A program made the position numbers and the translations under genes. Below, piece after piece: positions 1-12,179 of a stretch of DNA of 64,000 bases (its first letter is position 1; each line of letters begins with the position of its first letter). The notes beneath the pieces are model-generated. The model saw only the letters and a program-made list of their open reading frames with translations, ran no database searches and was not told where the DNA came from. This DNA is from Asterochloris sp. CNOR1 (taxonomy: Eukaryota; Chlorophyta; Trebouxiophyceae; Trebouxiales; Trebouxiaceae): contig OZ017746.1 of NCBI GenBank assembly GCA_963969365.1, positions 4,216,001-4,280,000 of the forward strand, read 5' to 3'.

Positions 1-275
1 AGGTCATGCTCAGTACGGAACAGCAGGCCTCACGGCCAGAAGCCCCAGGCTCTCAGCCGATTTCTGAATTTGCACAGCAGATCTCTACTACATCAAAATC
101 CATCTCAGGGCTGGTACAGCAGCTGCCTGATGTGACAGTACCTGAAGAAGAACAGCTGCAGGGCATTGCCCAGCTGCAAGTGGAGCAGGAGGAGGCCAAA
201 GCTGCATATCGAGCAGCAAGGCTGCAGCTGGAGGACAAGCTGGCACAGGTGACATCCAGCATCTCACCTGCCTGA
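1..275 (+). CDS. MED21: Mediator subunit 21, 3' part
   Basis: This is the last coding exon of Mediator complex subunit 21, a small helical protein of the Mediator middle module that links gene-specific regulators to RNA polymerase II in the nucleus. The visible protein has the MED21 block ISEFAQQISTTSKSISGLVQQLP followed, after a short acidic turn, by EEEQLQGIAQLQVEQEEAK and a final helix. The plant MED21 order is the same: a helix ending in LVAALP, then EEAQLKRIAELQVEN. The frame is open to the window edge, and the bases before the first ATG (position 6) could be an acceptor, so the N-terminal exon or exons lie outside the window. Stop TGA is at 273-275. The gene meets LIP5 tail to tail across 259 bp. 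Family call is from recalled sequence similarity, not a search. Confidence 0.72.
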   Translation, partial: VMLSTEQQASRPEAPGSQPISEFAQQISTTSKSISGLVQQLPDVTVPEEEQLQGIAQLQVEQEEAKAAYRAARLQLEDKLAQVTSSISPA

Positions 276-534
276 TGTGTTTTGTTTGACAGCTGCCAGC
301 ATTGCCAAGCGCCCAGTGCTCCGCAGGTGCAGCAGGCTTTTGGGACCCTGGCTGACTGGCAGCTGCAACACCCAGGGCAACCCCCCTGATGGAAGTACCT
401 GAAGCCTGACATGTAGTCGATTGCCACATGGAACAGCAATGGGCACACCATATTCATGTAATGGCTGAGTATTGTCTCTGAACATGGCGATGGCCAGCAG
501 GAACGACACAGAACTGAATAACTGAGCATGTTAG

Positions 535-3500
535 CTATCTGCCTTTGGGCTGGGCACTGGGATCTGTGAGCAACTTCAGAGCATCATTCAGATACTTGAC
601 TGCTGAACTGACATCGTCGAAGCTGAGAGAGCTGACCGCATATTTTGCAAACTTCTGGGCCTCTGTCTGCGCCAGAGTGGATGGCTGGAACCCCGGCGGC
701 GCCATGTGAGGAGCTGCAGGAGGTCCACCTGCATGTCCTGTGACAAACTTTTGAGTGAGCTGCATGTCCGCAAACACTAGCATATACTCACACAGGCCTC
801 AGCGGCACTGCACCTCACCCAGTGGGTCAACACATGAGGGGCAGCAACATGGCCCCCGACCCAATGCAAGCATGCAAACATTTATAGCTGAGAACAATGC
901 ACTGCACCTGAGCTGCTCCCATACTGCGGCGGTGAGGGGGGCCCCTGATAGGCTCCTAAGGGCTGGCCAGTACTATTGGGGGGGGCGCCAGATCTGGAGG
1001 CATCAGGAGGTGGGTAGCTGGTCCACTGACCAGAGGGCGCCGGCGGTGCTTGGGGAGGCGCTGGCGCACTTGTGTTATTTCTTCCTGCATCTGACCAGGC
1101 TGGCTGCTGTGGGTAGGCGCCAGGCTCTGCAGCAGCCAAGAACAGCACTGGGACCTTGACCAGTGCTGAACAGCCTCACCCTGCGCGGTGGCCTTGCAGC
1201 AAGGAACAATCGTAACCCTCTCCCCAAAAGCAGCTGCACACAGAAACATCTGGTGCGCACAAGCAACTGCCAAGAAACCCCTGCAATCGACGCAAGCCTG
1301 TGTGTGTGTGGAGAGCGCCGCAGATGCACAGTGTACAGCTTCCTGATATGGGCACCACCTGTTGATGCAGCACAGGTCACCAGCTGAGGGCATGGCAACA
1401 GCCTCAAGCAATCAGCACGAAAGGCTTAGCAAGACTTGCGTCCATGAGCACCACCTGCTGATGCAGCAGAGGGGCCCTGCTTGAAGGAAAGGCGGGGCTT
1501 GGGCGCCTGCCCAGCCAGGGCATCCTCTGCTGGCCGAGGCTGCATGTCCCTGAACAACAGGTGCGGCTTGGGGGCCTGAGTCTGAGACTGAGGCTGCCCT
1601 GCTGTCTCAGCTGAGTCCACAGCACCAGGAGTCTGCTGCGGGGGCTGACCTGCGGGTGCCTCAGCTGGAGGGTGCGGCCCTGGGGCCCCCACAAAGTTCA
1701 GCCGCTGCCGGTGTGCACCCACGCCGCGGGGCCCTGCTTCTGCCCCAGGTGGTGCACTGTCGCCCCATGCCTCAACCCGTGCTGCCATCTCATCCAGCTC
1801 AGCCTGCTCAGCGTCGGGCCCAGCCCGCTGCTGCGGGGGGGAGGGCTGCTGCTGCGCATGCCGCTCTGCGTCGCGTGCGGTCTTGTTGATGGAGTTGCTG
1901 GCGCGCTGCAGCTCACGCCCCAGCTCGGAGCGTGCGACATACCCCTCAGACCCAGGTCGGCTCTCACCTGCAGGCCCAGGGGGCGACTGGGTTGCTCCAG
2001 AATCCCAGCTGGCAGGACCTATGCTCCCAGGAGGGGCAGGGTGCTCAAAACCCTGAAAGGGTTGGCCCCCTCCCGCATCCCCGCCTTCAGAGCCACCATG
2101 CGCTGGGCCCTGTCTGGCAACATGGGGGTTCTGGGAAGCCATGCCGGACAGGCTGGATGAATCAGCATCAGGGTGCTGAAACCCTGGGCCGTCAGGATTA
2201 CCCTGTTGAGCGCCGGCTGCCTCTGAGCTGGGCATCTGGGCGGTCTCCTCCACCATGCGGGTCAGCCTGTCATCTGTGGTGTCGATCTCGGTGTCGCCGT
2301 ACACCAGAGAGTAGGAGGGCCGCCTGCAGGCGGCTGCGGTGGTTGAGTTGAGAATTATCTGAAAACAAGAAAAAAATAAAAGTATGTGGCAGGGTGCAGG
2401 CGCTAGATCAGCTGACTGGATGTGAGACTGCTGCGCAGTGGGTATGGGGCGCCTGCAGGCACCAGCGTCTGCCGTGACAAGCCAGGCGCCTGCAGGCAGC
2501 AGCACTGGCTGACGCTGCCATCTCACCCTGCAGCACAAACAGAAAACAGCAGCAGAGTCCACTTTGGGCTGTTGCCAGATGCGAGGGAGTTGAAGGGGCG
2601 CCTGCCGAAGGCAATGCTGTGTGGGATGAGATGCTAAGCCAGGCAGGCTGCGATCCCGCATTGGAGAACAACGTGTACGATGGGCTTCAGGCAGCAGCTG
2701 TATCTGCCTTTCCGATGCAGCATAGGAAAATTATCAGGGACCGGTGCCTGGCTTGTAGCCAGGGCAGGGCTCATTTGGTGAGGTGCATGGGAGGCATCAG
2801 GCTTGTGCAAGACAAGCCAAGCTCTGCCTTCAAGTCACCACATCCGGCTCCTCAGCACTCTGACACAGAAAAGGATCTTGTTCACTGTTGCAACTCAGCC
2901 TCATGCAAGCCGCAGCCTCAGCATGGATCAGACCAGTAACAAAATGACTACAGCAGCAGAAGCATGGCACAACCCTGCAGCACAAGCCCAGTGGTCAAGC
3001 CCTTGCGTGGCTGGTGTCCATCTTACGGTGGCAACTCCTCATCAGGTAGCCAGCGGCACTGCCAGCCACGTACTGCTGCGGACTCAAAGCATGACCCGCT
3101 ATACTGGCTGCTCACCAGCAGCTGAGATCCATCCCGCTGATGCAGGCCTCCACCTGGCCGCCATCAGCCTTGGTGTACAGCACTGCATCCCCTGGGTTGA
3201 AGTCTGGCGCCAGAGTCTCTTCTCCGGCGTCCACAATGCAGTCACTCAGCGCCACTGTGTACGTCCAGCCAGTGCCTGCAGAGCAAGTGTGTCTAGTAGT
3301 GGTTTTAATTGGCCATGGCAGCAAGACACTTTTGGTGATGTTTAGCTGTGTGGGCATACCTCCGGCTTGCACTGCAGAGCAGTGCACATGAAGCTACTGC
3401 AGCACATCAGAGCCTCAGCAGCAAGGCAGCATTTTCAGCTCAGCCACTCAGTGCCTCAGTCTGTGTCCAGCTAGCACTTCAGAGCAGTGGTTGACAGTCG

Positions 3501-6500
3501 CGGCGAACATGAAGCCACAGCAGCACGTTGGAGCCTTGCTGCCAGCTCAAAAAGGGACTGGGCAACTGGGCAGGCTGTACACTACTGTCACTCCACACCA
3601 CAGTGTATATTCAGCTAGCACCTGCTGAGCAGGCAGCGATTCAAGCTCTGAGGCTGCCTCAGGAGCAGAGCACACAGTATGACCAGCCAGAGCCGCACTC
3701 ATGACCCACAAGTCAGCTCTTGACTGGTGTCAGATAGCTGAGGATTACACCCAGCAGCAGGAGGACCCTCCAGTCTTACAAAAGGGTCAGTCATGAGAAT
3801 TGCCGCAAGGCCAAGCCCACTTGCCAGTCTGCGATGTGCAGCTTTTGCGGGCAGCAGATTGCTTATTGAGGCAAGGCCGTGTAACCGTGGTCCATCAACA
3901 TGCTGAGCCGGACAAAATTGCTGCGCCCTCTCAGGAAGCAGCCCTGGCAGCTCAGCCACAGCCAGCTGATGCATCACGATGCAGCCAGCAGCAGGGGCCT
4001 GTGGGTCCCTGCCATGAGCAATTGCTTTGCACAACACATGTTTGTTGACAAAGAATTAAGAATACCAGCTCACCGCTCTGGTTGACCTTGGCAACTGTGC
4101 CCCGCCGCGGTGTAGCGCTGCTGCCCTTCTTGAAGTGGTACACCTTCTGCCCAGGGGCGTACCTGGCCTCTCCCGCACCAGTGACCACTGGGGAGTAGGG
4201 GCCAGCCAGCGGTGGGGGTGGTGGCGGCTGCGCCCCAGACCTGCAGGCAGTTGGCAGCATGCCAGCTTTCAGGGTCGCTTGTTGCCATACAGACGTGTAC
4301 TGCATGCAGACGAGACGCTGGGCAGGCCAGGCCACAGGGCATTTGCACTGGGCTGGCTATGGTGTCTACCAATTGCAAAGCAGTCCGGGGGTGGTGGCGG
4401 CTGCAAAACCCCAGACCTGTTGATATGCCAGGCTTTGGCGCTTTTGTTGCAAACTATGCACAGAGCTGCATGCGAAGGGCCCTGGGCGGCTCCAGCTACA
4501 AAGGGGCCGCACAGGGCTGGCTGTGGTGGTGTCATGACACAGCAGAGACCGGTCAGCAGTGTGTCAGGGGCTGCAAGTCCCCATAACTTTGGCAGTGCAG
4601 ATGGTCTGGATGGCTTCTGCATGATGGCCAGGGTACGATGCTATGCACAGCAGCAGAACATGGCAAGCTGGCCCAGGGTTCTGAGAGTTATGGACTTGTC
4701 TGATTGAGAGCCTGTCAGGTGCAAACGCTCCTGCCAAGCACAGAGCAGCTATACCCAGTGCAATGAGAGGTAGGTAAAGCAGGACTGCTATAGAGGGCAG
4801 GCTAGGTGGTGCGACAGGCGGGAAGCGCCCGGCGCCAACAGCCTCAGGGCAGGACCGCCATCAAAGACAAGGCCAGGATGGTGTCGCAGGCAGGTTGTTG
4901 GTGCCTCACTTGCCAAAGGAGAACGACTTCTCGCGGTCAAGGGCGCGCGCGGGGGGCTGGTCGAACCCTGTGGGCGGCGGTGGGGGGATGCTGGCTTCTG
5001 GTCCACTCAGTGCTGCAATAACGTCACCTGCAGGCGCAGGGTGGCGACTGAGTCAATGCATTTGAAACCAAGTCCTCTTGAGGACATGGTCAACGAGAGC
5101 AGCTGGGGCTGCAGACTTATGCTGCAGCGATGCCCCGTGCATGTGCAGAGCAGCAGCTTTGTGAGTGTGTGTGTGTCTGTGTGTCAATGGATGTGGCCCC
5201 TGAGCTCTTTGGGCCCTGAGCTTTTTGGGCCCTGAGCTCTGCACCGAGAGCGCCTAGAGGTGCTAACTGGGGCTGCGGTGAGAGCGCATGCAGGTGTGGG
5301 GCAGCAGCTGTGTCACACCATGCACCCTGCAAGCTCATCCGGCACGCAGCTAGTGAGAGCATCTGAAGCTGCATGCTCGGACAACAGGGGCGTCAGGGCA
5401 AGGAGGCCCCCAGCTTTGCAGTCTGTGACGGTGTCAAGACCTGCAGACAGATGCTGCAGCGACGGTGCCCTGCAGGCCCACAGGGCAGCAGCTGTGTCAG
5501 TGAGTACCACAGATGTAGAGAGGGTAAGCAGACAAGCTGCTGGCTGCAACACCCAGCTGGAGTCAGCCATTCAGCCGCCAGCACCTACCTTCATGTGACA
5601 GCTAAGTCATATACCAGAGGGTGCGAAACACCACAGGGACCTATAGGTTCATGTTCCACCCAACCCCAGGGATGGCCTCACTGGCTGAAAGCGGGTCCAG
5701 CCAATACATCTGGCCTCAACACAGGGCCAGCAGGTTGACCTCACTTGCCGCTGGGGAAGGCGACCAGTGGGTCCGGCATCAGCACAGGGCCAGCTGTCCC
5801 ATGTAATTTAGCAGAGCCTTGATGGCCAGGTGACCTCTGCGCAGGGCCAACAAATTATCTCACTTGCGGGCGGAAAGTCAGCCAGTGGGTCTGGCTTGGG
5901 CACAGGGCCAGCTGTGGGCGCCCGCCCCTCCCTGATGGCCTTGTTGATCTCTGTGGACTTCCACAGCGCATAGCGCTGCTTCTCCAGCAGGTCAGGCTCC
6001 AGGGTGCCATCTGGGCTGAACTGGGTCAAAATCTGCAGGCAGTCCATGACGGCGGGTGAGAGCTGCTGCGCACACAAAGAGCACTGGACATGCCTGGCTT
6101 CGCTTGATGTGGCGCTCTGCCTGGGTGCAAAAGACAGGGCGTTGACGGGGCTGAGCTGGGTCAGCGTCTGAAGACTACAGCCGCTGGTGAGAGCAGTGCT
6201 TGGCGCCCACTGAGGAGAAATGATCAGCAGATCAGGATCTGCAGGGTACTGCAGCTAGTCAGATGCAGAGACTGGCCTGCTGCTCCAGCAGACCAGGCTC
6301 CAGCTTTCTGTCTGGGCTACAGCAGGTGAGGATCTGCAGACAGAGAGCGGGCTCGAGCTGCTGTGCCAAGGAGTAGCATAGGATGTGCCTAGTATTGCCA
6401 TGCTGTCGGCCCTGCCTGGTTCCTGGGGCTGACTGACATGCTGGCAGTGCAAACTTGGGCAGGTAAGGATATGCCAGGTGGCTGGGCTTCACTGCTGCAG

Positions 6501-7206
6501 TGACCTGCAGGCTGACCTCCAGGAAATTGCAGGCTGCGTAGAACTTGTGCGCCGTCAGTTTGTTGGCGCGTCCCGCACGGTCCACGCGGTCTGCCTCCGT
6601 GAAGAGCCTGAGCGCAAAGTCCTCCACAATGGCGGCATCAGCCTCCTTGTCGGGCTGCACCACCTGCCTCATCTGCTCCAGCTTCTCGATCAGGGACTTG
6701 ACGATACCATCGATCTTTGGGTGACGGTCCTTCATGTCCATGCCCTGCAGTTTGTAACAAGCTCAGCAGGGAGGCCTACGCAGCACCATGGCTCCAGCAA
6801 CGAGTATGACACCTGCACAAAATACTCCAGCACAGAGTGTGGCTTAGCCACTGCAGGCGGCCTGAACATCTGGTCCTCACGATGCCCAAGCCTCAGAGCA
6901 TCCTCAGCAATGAGCCTGGATCCATGCAGCCAAAAGGACTGCAGGCCTGAAGCACACCTACCTTGATGACTGCGTAGAGGTAGCAGTAGTATGCTATCTT
7001 GGCGTTGCCAGCCTTCTCCATCTCTTGTGCACGCCCAATCGCTGGCATGATGACCTGCAGCACACCTCCTGATCATGAAGCCATTGCAAAGGGACATGCT
7101 GTGCAATCAGGGCAACACTGGATTTGCATGCAAGAAGCAGTGTTGGCAGTCAATTGGCAGGGTTGTTCACCTTCTTCTGCTCGTCCAGCTTCATTTCTCT
7201 GGCCAT
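535..7206 (-). CDS. LIP5: LIP5/VTA1 ESCRT regulator with inserted Tudor-like pair
   Basis: LIP5/VTA1 stimulates the Vps4 ATPase that recycles ESCRT-III on endosomes. Ten exons (7206-7171, 7054-6962, 6744-6517, 6032-5864, 5027-4910, 4240-4074, 3275-3116, 2323-1455, 1126-908, 728-535) chain in phase to 2,253 nt, about 750 residues. Residues 1-165 are the Vta1 N-terminal helical domain (NAKIAYYCYLYAVIK, HKFYAACNFLEILTQFSPDG, EINKAIREG). The last 60 are the Vps4-binding C-terminus (EAQKFAKYAVSSLSFDDV). Plant LIP5 has a simple proline-rich linker here. This one instead carries two barrel-like repeats at about 240-345 (YAPGQKVYHFKKGSSATPRR and FNPGDAVLYTKADGGQVEA) and then a roughly 290-residue low-complexity exon. 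The start at 7206 (MAREMKLDEQKK) could also be the in-frame ATG at 7194. Exon 8 reaches a TAA at 1426 if its donor at 1455 is not used, which would give a shorter isoform without the Vps4-binding end. Confidence 0.85.
1340..1390 (-). repeat. Decayed copy of LIP5 exon 8 3' edge
   Basis: The stretch around 1345-1385 repeats the donor edge of LIP5 exon 8 (1435-1470): both read, on the minus strand, CTGCATCAACAGGTGGTG-like sequence followed by a similar tail. It sits inside intron 8. Confidence 0.45.
3420..3650 (-). repeat. Two decayed copies of LIP5 exon 7 5' edge
   Basis: The acceptor edge of LIP5 exon 7 (about 3240-3285, plus-strand text cactcagcgccactgtgt then ccagccagtgcctgcagagc) recurs at about 3445-3490 and 3580-3640, upstream of the real exon in intron 6. 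Each copy keeps the order cactc..c.c..tgtgt..ccagctagcac..gagca but has lost the reading frame. Confidence 0.6.
4380..4560 (-). repeat. Decayed copy of LIP5 exon 6 5' edge
   Basis: The text gggggtggtggcggctgc..ccccagacctg at about 4387-4425 repeats 4212-4245, the acceptor edge of LIP5 exon 6. The following intron stretch (4325-4380) also has a diverged second copy near 4500-4560. The copies lie in intron 5 upstream of the real exon. Confidence 0.6.
5060..5510. repeat. Short repeats in LIP5 intron 4
   Basis: Three diverged units about 180-190 bp apart each end in gcagcagctgtgtca-like text (near 5148, 5302 and 5487). Within them, 5160-5185 is a GT-rich microsatellite and 5197-5240 holds three near-identical 19-bp units built on gggccctgagct. 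No coding signal was seen. Confidence 0.55.
5640..6350 (-). repeat. Decayed copies flanking LIP5 exon 4
   Basis: Exon 4 (5864-6032) is flanked on both sides by copies of its own edges. Its donor edge recurs near 5720-5800 and again, weaker, near 5645-5720 (shared text ccagtgggtc and cacagggccagc). Its acceptor edge recurs near 6255-6345 and near 6130-6180; on the minus strand the first translates as ILTCCSPDRKLEPGLLEQQ against the real ILTQFSPDGTLEPDLLEKQ, then hits a stop. The copies are non-coding intron sequence. Confidence 0.7.
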
Positions 7207-7399
7207 ACCCTGCCACCTGCTCAGGTCAGGTCAGCCAAATGTTTTCAAAGGTCCAAGGAGACGATGATTTGGCCTGTCTGCTGCTTGCTGGTTTGCGTCC
7301 CTTGGCAGCATACAGCTTCTTTTGGCTTCGCAAGAAAGCAAGCTGACCACAGCTGTGCATTTCAGATGTGAACCACTCCAGTCGGGAGCAGCAAGCATC
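7207..7399. promoter_or_regulatory. Shared head-to-head promoter, LIP5 / SIMPL gene
   Basis: Only 193 bp separate the LIP5 start codon (minus) from the SIMPL-gene start codon (plus), so both promoters and both 5' leaders must share this stretch. I see no TATA box that I would trust. Confidence 0.45.
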
Positions 7400-9030
7400 A
7401 TGCCGAAGATCTGTACTGTTCTGGCACTCATTCTCCTCCAGGCTGCTGCCTGCTTCGGGCAAACAGTAGCTCCGCCAGCTGGCGCACCCTCGGGTGATTG
7501 CACGCTCAGTGTGACCGGGCAAGTGAGTGCATCTGCCACTGCTACACTGACGTGAGCCACCTTGCTGTCAACACAGTGGGTGAAGATCTCATGTTGATCC
7601 CGATTGTGCTTGCAAGGGCACTGTTCAGGCAACAAGCGACACTGCAGAGGTGGGGCCTGTATTGCCTGCACAGTTTAGACACTGACTTTCACGATGCAGC
7701 TGACTGTGCATGGCATGTGCCTTCAACGCCGCCTGGCTTGCAGGTAGATCTTACAGTCCAGACTCAGAATGTGACAGCTTCAGGCGCAAGAGAGGCTGCC
7801 GCACAAGCTTCATCAGCTGTGTTGGCCGCCATTGGCCAGGTGTGCTTGCGTGACTCATGCTGAAACTGCCAGTGCAGCTGCCTGCTGTCGCAAAGGCATG
7901 ACGGCAACAGCTGGTACGCATGCAACCAGCCGTTTGCTGGCTCCATCACACTAGGGAGCCCTCTTTGCAGCCACAGCCTGGTCTGCTCCCACTTTAGCGA
8001 GGCGGCAGAAGATGTCTGACATGGCATGCCAAACCTGCCAGTAGCCGCGAAACACAGCCTGAATCTTTGGCATGCTGAAGCTGACTCAGAAAGTCTGCAG
8101 TGGTGCAGCAGAAGATGCTTCCCTGCAGATCAATGGCATCTTCCCTCAGAACGTTTCCAGTCAGGGCATCACCCTCACGCCACAGACGACTGGCGGCAAC
8201 AATGGCACCCCCGAAACAATTACAGGTCACATTGATACCATTGTGCTGCTCTATGAGCCCTGCCCCTGCATCCCTTTGGGCACCCCTTCTGCTTTCTAGG
8301 GGTATGGGGCCTGAACAGCTGGCTGCAAGCCTCTGCGATCACTGGAAGCATGCATGAAAGTGCCGCTGGTGGGGCAGCATGCATTGTGCTGAAGAGACCT
8401 TGCCCTGCCCCTGCGCAGGCTATCAGTTCACCAGCACAATCGCCGTCCAGATCAGCAACGTTACTGGGGACCTGCTGTCCCAAGTCATTGATAGTGCCAT
8501 CAGCGCCGGAGGCAATGTTTTGCAGGCAAGCTCAGGGGCAGTCAGAACCCCATTCATGACGTGGCCTCATTCCCTGCAAGACTACTATGGAGCATGTGCC
8601 AGTGCGCATTACGTTCCTACTGCCCCAGGGCTTCCCATGCAGTTCCCGCACCATCATGCAGGTGGGCAATATCAACTTTGACTTGTCATCCCCCTTGAAG
8701 CTTGCAAGCCTGAACCAGGCAAGGACCCAGGCCATTGCAAGCGCCCAGGCAGCAGCGCAGCTATTTGCCCAGCAGCTGAGCTTGACACTGGGCAGGATTG
8801 TCACCTTCAACGAGCCCAGCCCCAGCATTGTCACCCCGCAGCCGCTCACTCAGAGGACAACCAGTGAGTCGCGGCTGTGCCTTGTTCCTCTGCCTGCTTC
8901 TTGACTGGCCTTGGGTGCTGCAGGCCTTGCGTCATCAGATGCTGCCGAAGCTGCGTCCACGCCCACTCCTGTGAGTGTGGGTCAGCAGACAGTCTCTACT
9001 CAGGTCAACATCGCATATAGCATCTGCTGA
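7400..9030 (+). CDS. Secreted SIMPL (DUF541) domain protein
   Basis: Seven exons (7400-7522, 7617-7649, 7744-7839, 8090-8225, 8419-8525, 8662-8863, 8924-9030) chain in phase to 804 nt, 267 residues. Residues 1-20 (MPKICTVLALILLQAAACFG) form a clear signal peptide. The rest is one SIMPL domain: LSVTGQGTVQATSDTAEVDL as the first strands, then helix AREAAAQASSAVLAAIGQ, strand GYQFTSTIAVQISNVTG, the NVLQVGNINFDLSSP motif and a final helix ending in LGRIVTFNEPSP. SIMPL proteins are mostly bacterial periplasmic proteins plus animal IRAK1BP1, and no biochemical role can be read off. Four N-glycosylation sequons (NVT, NVS, NGT, NVT) fit the secretory route. The 33-nt second exon is needed to complete the GxGxVxxxPD-type motif. 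Intron 5 begins with GC instead of GT. The start of exon 4 could be 8081 or 8090. Confidence 0.82.
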
Positions 9031-9226
9031 GCGTGCTCTTTCAGTGCGTCCGCTCACATTGCTTATGACCAATCGTGGCACACATGAATGTTTATCTGGT
9101 CAACTGGTCAAAGACGCTTTACTTTTTGCCAGAAGCCTTTCGGCAGTCATCGGGGCCTTGCTGGTAAAGTCACGACATCCTTCACACAACTCCGCCGCCT
9201 AACCCCCCACCTGTCCTGTTTGACAG

Positions 9227-9285
9227 ATCAGATCGGGCAAGGTCTGTGACTGTGGGGACTTCAGCCTGAATTGCTGCTTGAACAG
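9227..9285 (+). other. Orphan exon-like stretch, possibly 5' UTR
   Basis: An acceptor (tgacag) and donor (gtatgt) bracket 59 nt that are open in a single frame (SGKVCDCGDFSLNCCLNR). Its phase does not join the downstream ATG at 9406, so it is either an untranslated leader exon of the next gene or a decayed exon copy. The cysteine-rich peptide resembles the style of the next protein. Confidence 0.25.
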
Positions 9286-9405
9286 GTATGTTGGAAACCG
9301 GTCGGTCTCTGGCGTTGCTCGTGTGCTTCATGTCGGTCAGACGCATGTCGCAGTGCCGGAGATTCCTGCAACTTGCTGAAGACATTCCTACGTCTGCAGG
9401 TCACC

Positions 9406-12179
9406 ATGGGCATTGCCTGTGCAGTCTATGTGCTGGTTGGCGCATGCTGCATTTTCCATACAGCAGTGGCACACCAGCTACCTGGGGACTCCCAGGCCCA
9501 TTTTGAGCAGCAGACAGCCCAGCAGAACTGCCAGGCTGCAGCGGAGAGGACAAGTGTCACCCTCGACGCTTTGTGCCCAATGTCAGACAGACTCTCCAGT
9601 GCCTGCTGTGACAAGCTGGCAGCCTTTGAGTCCACCCAATGCTTCTGGTGAGGCTTCAGCTTGCATGGCAGTGATCACAGTGCTGTTATGCTGGTGGATT
9701 ACATGTGGGCGGGGCACACTGGCTCAATTGTCTGACGTGCCGGTTGCAGCTTTGCCCAGTGAGTCCAGCAAGAGTGTCAGGAGGGCCTCGCTGTGATGCT
9801 CTCCACAGCTGCCTCAACAACCACTTTTGACTGTGCTGCAGCGTGCTGTGTCCAGAGCGTAAGGCAGCCCACCCTGGGCAGGATGCCCTGGCCCGGATGC
9901 TGGCAGCCTATGCAACATGCTTCAGCATGGTGCCCACCTGTCATGGTGAGCCAGGCTCCTGTGGCATGACCTCGTGGTCCCCTGCTTGGCCCCTCGACTG
10001 GTTGAGTCTGACGCGCACAGCCCAGTTTCTTGCTGGAGGGCCAGACCTCCACAGCTTGCTGTTCTGCATGCCGTGCACCTGACAGGCAAAGGTGCAGTGG
10101 CAGACAAGGTCTTGGCCACTGGGCCTCAACAACCCTGCACTGCTCACAGCTGACCCCAGGGAGCATAGGCTCCCTGCAAACTAGACAGGCCCATCTACAG
10201 AGCCAGGCAGGGTTCGCCACCAGCCGTCTGAGCCTTGCTGCTTTGCAACCTTCCAAGCTGACAGCCTGCTGCCGCACAGGCCTATCTGCCAAGGACCCTA
10301 AGGGTTCCCCCCTCAGTCTTGACCCCCTTGCATGCTTCACAGCTGACAGCTTGATGCCTGCCCTGCCTGCAGAGCTCTCAGTGGACACAGCCAGCGAAGC
10401 TTTGCAGGCAGGAGCAGAGGCAGCAGACGAGTACAGGCTCCCCCTGGAGCAGTTTGAGGCCTGGGAGGCCCGTAAACTTCCACTTAAACTGCCAGCAGCC
10501 TTTCTTTCTGGGGGGAGCAGCCAGCCCCCGCAGCAGCCTGAGGATGACGACACACAGGAGGGCTGGGCCTCCAGCCTGAAATCGCTGGTGCAGCAGGTTG
10601 TGCCATTCAAGTCGGACTTTGCTGCGGGGGGTCGCAAGATGGGCCTGCGCTCAGGAGCCCGACGCACCAGGCTGCAGGAGGTGAGGGCGCACTGCACATG
10701 TCTGTATGCAAGTCAGCGTGGTCTGTGACACGTGTGTGTAGCAGGCAGGCCTGTGCTCTGCACTCAGCTCCAGGGGTCGAGAGCTGGTTCGAGCCTATGC
10801 AAGGTATATGACATGCATGCGGCCATGGCTGCTTGGCCTTTGAGGGGCGTTGCAGTGCAGGGATGTCAGCAAGCTCTTGGGATGCTGCATTGCATGTGCC
10901 GGTGCCTGGCTGGCCTGGGAATGGGTGGTTGTACTCGAGGGTATATCTGTCAGGTTACTCAGTCATAAGAGTGGGTGCACTAGTGACGACACGGTCTAGG
11001 GTTGCTCTCATAAGAGCTGCCGCGTTATCGTCACTTACTACTCCTCCAGTACAAAGGGCGGAGGATGAGTAGGTTCCCTGAGGCCCTGCTGCACCTTCCA
11101 CCATTGCCTGTCGGAGATACCTGAATCCTGTTGCTCTCTCTACAGTCTTGCCATGTGTTGCCCTGGCAGTCTTGCCAACTCAGCCTGTGCTGAAGACGGG
11201 CTCAGGGTTTAGGTGAAAACAGCTGTGGAGGTGCGGCCTGCCCGAGCTGAGCAGCGTTGCTTCCCTCCAACCCTGCAAGCTGGCTTCGTCAATGCCTGCA
11301 GACTGGTCCGGAGCCTGCCGAGGCCCATGTGGGAGCCTTCCAGCTCCAGCAGCTGAGCACAACCATGGACATGGACATCCAGGTGGCCATCGCCAGCCGC
11401 CAGCCGGGCGACACGGCCAAGCTGCTGCTGGTGAGCTCCCCCGCAGTGCTCGCTCAGTGCACCAGAGCCCGCGTGGCGGGGTGAGATGTCTCTGCTCCTG
11501 GTCTGTGCTGACGGACGTCACCTGCACCTCGTGCCGGCCGGTGTACATCTCTGCAGGCAGGCTGGAGGCTTGAGCAGGTCACCTCCTGCCCTGGTCAGCA
11601 GCTGCAGCCATTTGCCTGCCGCCCTCAAAAGATGGGGATAGGAGCAGGAGCAACCTGACCTCGTGGTGTGCATCGAAGCATGGTCTGACCTCATGATGCG
11701 CACCTGGAGGGGGCGGCAGGAGGATGTGTTCCAGGCAGAGTTACATTTACGGGTGCAGGCATGACCCGCAACCTAGCAGTGTGTCTGGCCAGGATCGTGT
11801 CTTGGGCTGCTCCACTCACAGTGCCCACTCCCTGCTGCAGAGGGGACGCGGCAGTTCCCTCCGCCTGTCGGCCCCCAGTGAGATGCTCATGAGCCGCGAC
11901 TCGACTGCCCCCCGGTGCTGGATGGTGGGGGCCATGCTGGCAGTCTGTGCAGGCTTGGTCTGCCTGGGCGCGGCTCTGGGGAGCTGGGCCAGGCGAGTGC
12001 GGCCGCTGGCATCCTTTGACGTGCCGCTGCTGAGCGAGCAGGGGCCTGTAAATCTAGAGGTCCAAGGGCAGGGTCTGCAGAAGCGCCTCAGCAGCCCCTC
12101 CCTGTCGCCCAGGTCGCAGGTGTTTGCCAACCCTGCAGCTGATGCGCGCAGCTGCCAGCAGCAGACTGGGGAGGAGTGA
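9406..12179 (+). CDS. Cysteine-rich single-pass membrane protein, LTP-like ectodomain
   Basis: Five exons (9406-9647, 9842-9945, 10343-10680, 11302-11430, 11841-12179) chain in phase to 1,152 nt, about 383 residues. A signal peptide (MGIACAVYVLVGACC) is followed by a cysteine pattern C-x13-C-x10-CC-x11-CFC that continues across the splice into VLCPERK and ends ATCFSMVPTC. This is like the eight-cysteine plant lipid-transfer fold, or alternatively the SPARK-type ectodomain. An acidic linker with PPQQPEDDDTQEGW follows. One transmembrane helix, WMVGAMLAVCAGLVCLGAAL, lies at about 295-317 with a basic WARRVRP stop-transfer and a 65-residue tail. The third exon could begin as early as 10055, giving 479 residues, because three similar acceptor-like cacag edges precede 10343. 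Function is unknown; a plasma-membrane or endomembrane surface protein is inferred. Confidence 0.6.
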